Shown here one piece after another: positions 26,954 through 33,791 of a stretch of DNA of 64,000 nucleotides. Below the pieces are notes generated by a model, which was not told where the DNA came from, ran no database searches, and saw only the letters and a program-made list of their open reading frames with translations. Source of the DNA: RHLJ01 sp963974345 (lineage in GTDB: Bacteria > Bacteroidota > Rhodothermia > Balneolales > Balneolaceae); assembly GCA_963974345.1 (NCBI GenBank), contig CAXBBW010000007.1, positions 62,001-126,000 on the forward strand, in the 5' to 3' direction. Position 1 is the stretch's first letter, and each line of letters begins with the position of its first letter. A program made the translations under genes and the position numbers.

Positions 26954-29950
26954 ATGCGCTTAGCTGTTAAAAGTAGCTTCTTACTAACTCTCTTTTTTTT
27001 GATTGGAATTTCTTCCGTTCATTCTCAAGATATTCAAAAGGCCTCCACTTCTACCTACGAAACAGGTATTAATTTATATGATTCTGGATTTTTTGAGGAA
27101 GCCATGTCTCAACTTTCTATATTTCAAACTAAGAATCCTAAGCATGAATTAGGTATCTCAGCAGACTATTATATAGCACGCTCTAAAGCTGGAGCTGACT
27201 CTGTAAATATGGAAGCATATTATCAGGAATTTATACTAGAGTATCCTGGTAGCGATCTTTCAGTAATTCTACTAAAAGATTTAGGTCACCGATTTACTGA
27301 TAAAGGCGAGTATGATGCGGCGATTAAATACTATAATCAGGCTGTAAACTCATGGATGGGTAAAACTCAAGCAGCGGAAACAACATATTGGGTTGCCGAA
27401 GCGGCTGCCGAGAAGCAAGATTATGTTGAATCCCGATATTATTTCCTCAAATTAGCAGATGAGTATCCTCAATCACAATGGGCAGCTAATGCACTTTATG
27501 CTCGTGGTAGACTTTATTTAACAGAAAACGAATATGATTCTTCAGCAATAGCCTTTGAATTGTTAAAAGCTAGATATCCTACTAACCCAATAACTCGAAG
27601 GGTAGGGACTGCTTTAGGTGAATCTTATTATCAACAAGGAAGATTTGAGGAAGCAATTGAGGCACTAAATGCTCAAATGCCATATTTGGATGAGACATCT
27701 AAGATAAAGGCATTGTTCCTAATGGCAGAAGCCCATAATTATTTGGGAAACTATAATGAAGCCACCAAAGATTATCTACAGTATATCAATATAACTAAAG
27801 GAACCGAACTAGAAGCAGCTGCACATTATGGTTTAGGTTGGTTATATAATCGACAAGAAATTTACCATTGGGCTGCACAATCATTTGAAAAAGCTATTAC
27901 GGGAGATAATGAGCTTTCAAGAAAGGCAACTTATTACGAAGCGATAAATCACAAACTTGCAGGGAATTATCAACGGTCGATGGACACCTTCCATGAGTTC
28001 GGTGATAAATTCAAATCAGGACTTTGGGTAGAAGAAGCATATTATGAATGGTCGATTTCAGCGTTTGAAGGCGGGAATTATGGAGAGTCAATTGAAACTC
28101 TTTTAACCTTAATTCGCAATCAAAAAGAGCTAAAAAAGCCGGCGCAGATATATACAATGCTAGGGGAAGCTTATTTTGCAAATAATGAGTTTACTGGAGC
28201 TACAAGAGCCTTTGAAGAAGCAGAGAAAGTTGCAAATATTGACCCAAATTTAAGACGCCAAGCACGGTTTCAAAAAGCATGGATTTTATTCAGAAATCAA
28301 GCATATGAACAAGCCCAGCCAATTTTCGAATCAGTTTATGCAGAAGCTCCAACTTCAGAGTTAGGGGAAGAAGCTTTGTTTTGGAGTGCAGATAGTTACT
28401 ACCAATTAGACCAGTTCGGAAATGCTGCTCGAAGGTTTAAACTGTTCATAGATAATTACCCAAATAATGAAATGATTGGCGCCGCCCGTTACTCATTGGG
28501 ATGGAGTTATTTCAAAACTGGAGAGTTTGATCTAGCGGTTGGCCCTCTTGAAGATTTTATCAATAACTACAACCCTCCTCCTATTGCGCTTTTCCCATAT
28601 GATATTGACACCAGACTTCGAATTGGTGATGCTTATTATGCGCTAGGGGATTACAGGAATGCAATTCGATTCTACAATCAAGCAATTGGAGCCGAACCAG
28701 GTGGAGATTATGCAATGTTTCAGGTTGCAAATAGCTACTATCGTTCAAACCGAACTTTCGAAGCGGTTAGTAACTTCAGAAGAATGCTAAGAATATATCC
28801 ATACAGCAGACTGAAGGAGCAAGCACAATATAATGTGGCTTATATTTATCTAAATACTTCAAACTATTCACAAGCAATTGAAGAATTTCAGACGGTAATT
28901 AACCGATATCCTGGAACAGATTACGCAGCTCGATCACAGTATAATATTGGTGATGCTTATTACAATGCAGGAGAGTATTCCAGAGCGATTGATGCGTATA
29001 AAAAAGTAATGGATAATTATCCACGTAGTCGATATATCATAGAAGCTATTAATGGAATACAGTATGCTCAGCTTTCCTCTGGTGGGCAAGATTCAAGCTC
29101 AGTAATTTTAGAAGATTTTCTAAGTGATAACCCACAAAGTTCAACGGCAGATCGGCTAAGATATCGCCAAGCGGAAACCATTTTTCAAACGGGAGATTAT
29201 GAAGGTGCGATCAGGGAGTTTAGACAATATCTTCGTGTTACCAATTCAGACGAATTGGCGCCAGAAGCCTACTCGAATTTAGGAGAGTCCTATCGTCAAC
29301 TCGGGCAAATTGATCGTGCTATTAATGCTTATCAAACTATTGTGGATGATTATGTGGGCGATAGTCAAGTTCCTTCGGCACTCACTTCACTAGGACTTTT
29401 GTATTTTGAGCAAGGTGAATACGAAACTTCTCACAGCTACTTTGATCAATTGCTTAGAACAGCCAATCGGTTTGCTCAAGAGGCTTACATTGGAATGGGA
29501 AATGCAAGTTTAGCCCAAAATAATTTAGAAATAGCGCGTGAAGAATATGAAAGTGCACTTACTGTGAATGCTGGAAATGAAGGCGCGAGTGTAGGGCTTG
29601 GTAAAGTTGCACTTGCTGAAGGGAATTACTCAGAAGCTCAGACTATCTTGGCACCAATAGCGGATCGAAATACAACCGAGATTGGAGCTGAAGCTCAATT
29701 ATTTTTGGGTAAAATCCAACAAGATCAAAAAAATTATCAGGCGGCAATTAGTGAATATGCCAAAGTAAAAATTCTTTTTGAAGCGTTCGATAACTGGGTT
29801 TCACTAGCTATGTACAATTCAGCAGAATGTAATATTCTACTTGGTAACCGAGGTAATGCATTAGCTATTCTAAACGAAATTATTGAAACCTATCCAGGAA
29901 CGGAAGCCGCAAAAAAGTCCCAAGAGCTTATTGACCAAACTGATTCCTAG
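26954..29950 (+). CDS. Large periplasmic tetratricopeptide-repeat protein
   Basis: The protein has 998 residues with a signal peptide ending VHSQ (residue 25). The rest is almost entirely TPR and YbgF/BamD-like helical pairs: ALYARGRLYLTENEYDSSAIAFE, ARYSLGWSYFKTGEFDLAV, AQYNVAYIYLNTSNYSQAIEEF and SQYNIGDAYYNAGEYSRAI, with the conserved W/LGY...A...P spacing and DNYP-type turns. More than 20 repeats are plausible. Such proteins act as scaffolds for envelope complexes. There is no lipobox and no C-terminal sorting signal. It closes the BatA-HflX-CBS run, which suggests linked envelope or stress functions, although the link is inference. Confidence 0.87.
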   Translation: MRLAVKSSFLLTLFFLIGISSVHSQDIQKASTSTYETGINLYDSGFFEEAMSQLSIFQTKNPKHELGISADYYIARSKAGADSVNMEAYYQEFILEYPGSDLSVILLKDLGHRFTDKGEYDAAIKYYNQAVNSWMGKTQAAETTYWVAEAAAEKQDYVESRYYFLKLADEYPQSQWAANALYARGRLYLTENEYDSSAIAFELLKARYPTNPITRRVGTALGESYYQQGRFEEAIEALNAQMPYLDETSKIKALFLMAEAHNYLGNYNEATKDYLQYINITKGTELEAAAHYGLGWLYNRQEIYHWAAQSFEKAITGDNELSRKATYYEAINHKLAGNYQRSMDTFHEFGDKFKSGLWVEEAYYEWSISAFEGGNYGESIETLLTLIRNQKELKKPAQIYTMLGEAYFANNEFTGATRAFEEAEKVANIDPNLRRQARFQKAWILFRNQAYEQAQPIFESVYAEAPTSELGEEALFWSADSYYQLDQFGNAARRFKLFIDNYPNNEMIGAARYSLGWSYFKTGEFDLAVGPLEDFINNYNPPPIALFPYDIDTRLRIGDAYYALGDYRNAIRFYNQAIGAEPGGDYAMFQVANSYYRSNRTFEAVSNFRRMLRIYPYSRLKEQAQYNVAYIYLNTSNYSQAIEEFQTVINRYPGTDYAARSQYNIGDAYYNAGEYSRAIDAYKKVMDNYPRSRYIIEAINGIQYAQLSSGGQDSSSVILEDFLSDNPQSSTADRLRYRQAETIFQTGDYEGAIREFRQYLRVTNSDELAPEAYSNLGESYRQLGQIDRAINAYQTIVDDYVGDSQVPSALTSLGLLYFEQGEYETSHSYFDQLLRTANRFAQEAYIGMGNASLAQNNLEIAREEYESALTVNAGNEGASVGLGKVALAEGNYSEAQTILAPIADRNTTEIGAEAQLFLGKIQQDQKNYQAAISEYAKVKILFEAFDNWVSLAMYNSAECNILLGNRGNALAILNEIIETYPGTEAAKKSQELIDQTDS

Positions 29951-30216
29951 GAGCCTCGAAGTTTACTTCTACTTTTTCAATACTCTTAAGCTTGCCACAT
30001 TAACCTCGTTCCATAGTTCTGCTGCGGAATGCTAGTTGGAAGCTCCTGCTTCCAATAGTGACGTAAAACCAAAAGTCCAGTAAGTTTGTAACTTTTAATA
30101 AGGTCATTCAATTAAGGAAGTGCATATCGAGCAATCATGCGGAATTTTTCTACTATTTCCTATGAACTTAAGATCTATCTTTGTCGTACTTGTATGACAT
30201 ATAAACAAATCCTTGA
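29951..30216. repeat. Repeat-bearing spacer upstream of the dead toxin-antitoxin pair
   Basis: No gene is seen. A dispersed-repeat copy at 30005-30056 contains CTCGTTCC, TCTGCTGCGGAATGCT and a perfect hairpin TTGGAAGC-TCCT-GCTTCCAA (30036-30055). Related CTCGTTCC/GCAGAGCATT elements occur at 6629-6683, 33637-33709, 46700-46769 and 58297-58374. Confidence 0.6.
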
Positions 30217-30439
30217 ATGATAGCTTATTACTGTACGATTAGGAGACTCCGTAGAAAAGTGGCTAGATGGGCTAGCTAAACTAACTGGACGCACCAAAAC
30301 CTATTACATTCGCCAGGCTTTGGAAGAAAAGCTCGACGAACTAGAAGATTTGTACACAGCTGAGCAACGCCTTGAGCAGCCGGAAGCCAAGCAGTGGAGT
30401 TTGGATCAATTAGAGCGTGGCGATGATTTGGGAAGTTGA
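30217..30439 (+). pseudogene. Disrupted RelB-like (ribbon-helix-helix/DUF6290-type) antitoxin
   Basis: Removing one T at 30225/30226 joins the ATG at 30217 to a 70-codon frame ending at 30439. It reads MIAITVRLGDSVEKWLDGLA, then KLTGRTKTYYIRQALEEKL, then DELEDLYTAEQRLE. That is the standard RelB/ribbon-helix-helix antitoxin pattern, with the TVRL strand and LTGRTKTxYxRxAL helices. As it stands the frame from 30217 stops early, and in the antitoxin frame a TAG at 30221-30223 lies just before the first codons, leaving only an ATT at 30227 as a rare possible start. The C-terminus overlaps the toxin start, as in intact relBE operons. GC content looks clearly higher than in the neighbours, consistent with acquisition. 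A sequencing error cannot be excluded. Confidence 0.72.
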
Positions 30440-30731
30440 ATTCGATAACTGAGCTCGTAAAGAACTTAGAAAGCTAGACAAACAAACCCACGAACGTATC
30501 TTGAAATGGGCTAGGGACCTTGCAACTGGTGAAGACCCGAGAAGAATAGGGAAATCATTGCAAGGACGTATGAAAGGATTGTGGCGTTACCGGGGTGGAA
30601 ATTACCGGATCATCAGCCAAATCCAAGAAGAGCACATTCTCATTCTCGTAGTTCGGGTTGGACACCCTCGAGATATTTATGACAATAAGTATCCATATTC
30701 TAACGCAACATTCATCCTGCGAAATCGCTAA
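30423..30731 (+). pseudogene. Disrupted RelE/ParE-like toxin
   Basis: The frame starts at ATG 30423 inside the antitoxin end and reads MIWEVEFDN, then a TGA at 30450-30452, then ARKELRKLDKQTHERILKWA. It continues with DPRRIGKSLQGRMKGLWRYR, GGNYRIISQIQEEHILILVV and RVGHPRDIYD. This is the classic RelE fold order (EFDxxARKELxKLD, LWRYRxGxYRII, VLRVGHRxxVY) with one nonsense codon where the family has a charged residue. The frame also runs about 16 residues past the usual end, which suggests a lost natural stop. A TTG at 30501 could restart translation but would lack the first helix. I judge it a non-functional remnant. Confidence 0.78.
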
Positions 30732-30772
30732 ATTCACTTTCTCAACTCAGTAAAAGCTCAATTCTTTATTCA

Positions 30773-32062
30773 ATGATCAAAACCGTATCTCCGGCGACCT
30801 CATTACAAGGCACAATTACGCCTCCACCAGATAAATCCATTTCTCAACGGGCAGCGATTTTTTCGTTACTTCATGATGGTGTTTCCATAATCAAAAACTA
30901 TTCGCCTGCACAAGATCCACAAAGTGCGCTTGCTTGTGTAGAACAACTAGGCGCTGATGTTACTCAGCTTGATGATGTAGTATCCATTAAAGGAACAGGG
31001 CGATTTAGAGTTCGCCCAATGTCAGATGAACTAGATTGTGGGAATTCTGGGACCGCAATGAGGTTACTTGCAGGAGTTTTGGTTGGAGCAGGAACAGGAG
31101 TTATGTTGATCGGAGATCCTTCACTATCCGCCCGAACAATGACTAGAATTATTAATCCATTGGAAAAAATGGGAGCACATATTTTAGCAAGAAATAGCGC
31201 GTACGCGCCTCTTTTTGTTACCAGAGAAGATCCTCTAAAACCAATGGATTTTGAGCTTCCGATTCCAAGTGCACAATTGAAATCATGTATTTTGTTAGCA
31301 GGTTTATTTGGTGAAACTCCAACTCGTGTTATTGAAAAGGTTCCAAGTCGTGATCATACGGAAAGACTTTTGAATTTGAATATTGAAGAGAAAAATGGGA
31401 CAAGAATTATATCGGCTTCCCAAAAAGATGAAATTCCAAATCAAAGCTATACCATCCCAGCCGATTTTTCCGCAGCTGCTTTTTGGTTAGTTGCAGGATG
31501 TATAGTACCAGATTCAGAAATTAGACTTCCAGGAACAGGGCTCAATCCAACCAGAAATGCTTTACTCAAAATATTAAAGCAAATGGGTGCTGACATTACG
31601 ATCGAGAACGAACGAATGGAAGGAGCTGAGCCAGTAGGAGATATCATCGTTCGAACATCAGAACTAAGGGCTATTTCAATTGAGAAAAATCTAATCCCAA
31701 ATTGTATTGATGAACTTCCAATAATTGCCGTTGCAATGACCTTTGCCTATGGTACATCAGTTATTTCCGGCGCAGAAGAACTCCGTCATAAAGAAACCGA
31801 TCGTATTATGGCCATAGCTAAAATGCTGAAGGCAGTTGGAGCCAATTTCGAAGAAATGGAAGATGGTTTAGTTATTAGAGGAAATCCTGAGTTTGAATTT
31901 AAATCAGGTCGATTCCGAAGTTTCCATGACCATCGTATTGCCATGGCCTCTGCTATTCTTTCACTAAAAGGAAGCACAAATTCCCAAATCGAAGATGCTG
32001 AATGTGCCGCTGTTTCCTATCCAAGTTTTTGGGATGATTTAGAAGTTTTAGTTAATGGTTAA
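30773..32062 (+). CDS. aroA: 3-phosphoshikimate 1-carboxyvinyltransferase (EPSP synthase)
   Basis: The protein has 429 residues. It is the sixth step of the shikimate pathway, joining shikimate 3-phosphate and phosphoenolpyruvate in the cytoplasm. Visible motifs are PDKSISQRAAI at the N-terminus, DCGNSGTAMRLLAG, SAQLKSCILLAG, the RDHTERLL block, ADFSAAAFWLVA, LNPTRNALL, DELPIIAVAM and HKETDRI near the end. The combination SAQxK, RxHxE and NxTR is what the literature describes for class II EPSP synthases; the N-terminal PDKS differs from GDKx. The upstream region has no other pathway gene, so it is a stand-alone aro gene, 41 bp after the dead toxin. Confidence 0.96.
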   Translation: MIKTVSPATSLQGTITPPPDKSISQRAAIFSLLHDGVSIIKNYSPAQDPQSALACVEQLGADVTQLDDVVSIKGTGRFRVRPMSDELDCGNSGTAMRLLAGVLVGAGTGVMLIGDPSLSARTMTRIINPLEKMGAHILARNSAYAPLFVTREDPLKPMDFELPIPSAQLKSCILLAGLFGETPTRVIEKVPSRDHTERLLNLNIEEKNGTRIISASQKDEIPNQSYTIPADFSAAAFWLVAGCIVPDSEIRLPGTGLNPTRNALLKILKQMGADITIENERMEGAEPVGDIIVRTSELRAISIEKNLIPNCIDELPIIAVAMTFAYGTSVISGAEELRHKETDRIMAIAKMLKAVGANFEEMEDGLVIRGNPEFEFKSGRFRSFHDHRIAMASAILSLKGSTNSQIEDAECAAVSYPSFWDDLEVLVNG

Positions 32063-32076
32063 TTGTTATTCGTTGA

Positions 32077-32517
32077 ATGGAAGAGAATCATATACATATT
32101 TATCTAAAACTCTATGATTTTGACCTACAACCAGATGAAGTGACAAAGATGATTGGTTTAGAACCTACTAAATCGGGAGTAAAAAGGGGAAATTTCTATT
32201 TCGCAAAAAAATATAAAATTGAAAGAGAGTACCAATCGAATTGGTGGGAATATAAAGAAAAGCATATCACGGAAACGAAATGGCAACAAGAATATGTGGA
32301 TGATTTCATAAATCGAATCATAAAGCCAAGAGTGGAAATTATAAAGAGCATTACTACTCAAGGATCAGGAGAACTGGCATTGGTTCCACACTATTATGAC
32401 GAGTGGTATCTTGGGTTCGACTTCAGTTTGGATATAATTAAAATTTTATCAGATTCTGGAATTGTTCTGAACATGGATATTTATTGCTATGATAAAGAGA
32501 AAAATAAAGAAGAATAA
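32077..32517 (+). CDS. DUF4279 domain-containing protein
   Basis: This 146-residue cytoplasmic protein has no signal or membrane segment. It starts 14 bp after the aroA stop. The N-terminal strand IYLKLYDFDLQPDEVTKMIGLEPT followed by GVKRG, the WWEYKEK region and the closing YLGFDFSLDIIKILSDSGI match the pattern of DUF4279 proteins, which are small alpha/beta proteins of unknown function seen sporadically and often beside immunity-like genes. No toxin or secretion gene is seen next to it here. Family call by pattern; function unknown. Confidence 0.75.
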   Translation: MEENHIHIYLKLYDFDLQPDEVTKMIGLEPTKSGVKRGNFYFAKKYKIEREYQSNWWEYKEKHITETKWQQEYVDDFINRIIKPRVEIIKSITTQGSGELALVPHYYDEWYLGFDFSLDIIKILSDSGIVLNMDIYCYDKEKNKEE

Positions 32518-33071
32518 GTCTTTCACCTTAGTTGTGATGCTGAATTTAATTCAGCATCAGTTGGGCATGATACTTCGATATAGTTAATACGTAGATCAAG
32601 GGTTATATCTTCAAAGATTCCGGATCAAGTCCGGAATGACAGCTAGAATGAAATAATTCAAAATTTATAATTCTGCATCATAGACGCAATCTAGCGCAAG
32701 TGTCTCGCTTGTGCAGAATACACCTTTAGTTTGAGTTTCAACCTTCCAAGCGGAAGCTTAACTAAGGGCGATGAGCGAAGTAGCTTCGGAATTAAATATA
32801 AAAACCCTCCTTTAAGTTTATTTATTCGACCTCTCCAACCTCTCCTTAACAAGGAGAGGCTTTAAGCTTTTATATAGCCTTTAGCAAAATCAACGAGTCC
32901 TTCTCCTTAATAAGGAGAAGACAGATGAGGTCAAAAGAAATTATCTAGCTTTCTTTTTTTGGCAAGAGTTTTTAGATCCAAAATCACTTCATTATTCATA
33001 ATTCAATATTCCTAATTCCATGCTCTGTATGGCAGGGTGTCAATACGTCATAATCTCAGGTGTCATTCTTA
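32518..33071. repeat. Gene-free stretch with several hairpin repeats
   Basis: No coding frame is credible. Hairpins in order: TGATGCTGAA/TTCAGCATCA (32535-32544 with 32550-32559, directly after the DUF4279 gene, so it could also end its transcript); ATTCCGGA-TCAAG-TCCGGAAT (32617-32637); CCTCTCCTT-AAC-AAGGAGAGG (32839-32859); CTTCTCCTTA/TAAGGAGAAG around one base (32900-32920). The first two belong to a widespread bacterial dispersed-repeat type, and the last two are copies of each other. Confidence 0.65.
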
Positions 33072-33101
33072 TTTGGCATTGTGATTGCTAAACTAATATT
33101 G
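33072..33101 (+). promoter_or_regulatory. Probable Bacteroidota-type promoter of the Hsp20 gene
   Basis: TTTG (33072-33075), an 18-bp spacer and TAATATTG (33094-33101) fit the -33 TTG / -7 TAnnTTTG pattern of Bacteroidota housekeeping promoters with one mismatch. The expected start point near 33107 would leave a leader of under 20 nt that still includes the AGGTGA ribosome site. No CIRCE-type heat-shock repeat was found. Confidence 0.45.
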
Positions 33102-33123
33102 AATTAAAATACAGGTGAGCACT

Positions 33124-33558
33124 ATGTCGGACTTCACAGAATTTGGAATCGAAATTGAAAAACATCTTTCTAAAATTGGAAAAGATGTACAACAGTTTAT
33201 GGAGAAAATTGTACCTCTTACTAACGAGGATAAAGACTTTGCTCCCGATTGCGATATTGTTGAAAGTGATGAGGAATATAAAATCCTTTTGGATCTTCCA
33301 GGACTTGCCAAAAAGGAAATTGGAATTGCACTAAAGAATAATGTACTCACTATTAAAGGTGAACGAGACATTACCATTTCTGAAGGCGAAGAATTCAAAC
33401 GTCAGGAAAGAAAAAGAGGTGCATTTGCTCGTTCTTTTGCTTTAGCTGAAAATGTAAACTCTGCAGAAATTAGTGCCAGTTTTAGAAATGGAGTATTAAC
33501 AGTGTCTATGCCAAAGTCGGATAAATTGAAAGACACTACTTCAATACCTGTGAATTAG
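33124..33558 (+). CDS. Hsp20/alpha-crystallin small heat-shock protein
   Basis: The protein has 144 residues. It is an ATP-independent holdase that keeps unfolding proteins soluble for DnaK. The alpha-crystallin domain runs from about residue 40 (DIVESDEEYKILLDLPGLAKKEI) through NNVLTIKGERD and the closing ASFRNGVLTVSMPKS, the family signature. I chose the ATG at 33124 because AGGTGA (33113-33118) lies 5 bases before it; a GTG at 33115 would overlap that ribosome site. It lies 234 bp before dnaK with repeats between, so the two are probably separate transcripts with related roles. Confidence 0.93.
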   Translation: MSDFTEFGIEIEKHLSKIGKDVQQFMEKIVPLTNEDKDFAPDCDIVESDEEYKILLDLPGLAKKEIGIALKNNVLTIKGERDITISEGEEFKRQERKRGAFARSFALAENVNSAEISASFRNGVLTVSMPKSDKLKDTTSIPVN

Positions 33559-33791
33559 AAGATTAGTTACCAAAACATGGAATCACAAATGAAAATAAAC
33601 TTTGTGTTTTAGTGCTTTCGTGGCAAAAAAGATGATCCAACGCAGAGCATTCAATCAAGAATTGACATACTGAATTTACCTCGTTCCATACGCTCGGCGT
33701 TGGAACGAAAAGAATATCAAAACAAGAAAACATAAATAACACTAGTGCTTTCGAGATTTCGAGGCACAAATAATAAAATAGATTTAGACCA
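33559..33791. repeat. Spacer between hsp20 and dnaK with dispersed repeats
   Basis: A copy of the GCAGAGCATT/CTCGTTCC repeat lies at 33637-33709, including arms TCGTTCCA (33681-33688) and TGGAACGA (33701-33708). Two short GTGCTTTCG elements (about 33610-33626 and 33752-33775) resemble each other and a shorter element near 55825-55880. The dnaK promoter must lie here but was not pinned down. No CIRCE element was seen. Confidence 0.55.

Noticed and set aside
30501..30731. A 76-residue ORF with TTG start as an intact toxin gene
   Set aside because: It is the C-terminal part of a RelE-like frame that begins at 30423 and is broken by a TGA at 30450; it lacks the first helix and its own ribosome site.
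32077..32517. DUF4279 protein as an immunity protein of a secreted toxin
   Set aside because: No toxin, Rhs or secretion gene is adjacent, so there is no support beyond a loose family habit.
33115..33123. GTG at 33115 as the Hsp20 start
   Set aside because: It overlaps the AGGTGA ribosome site that fits the ATG at 33124.
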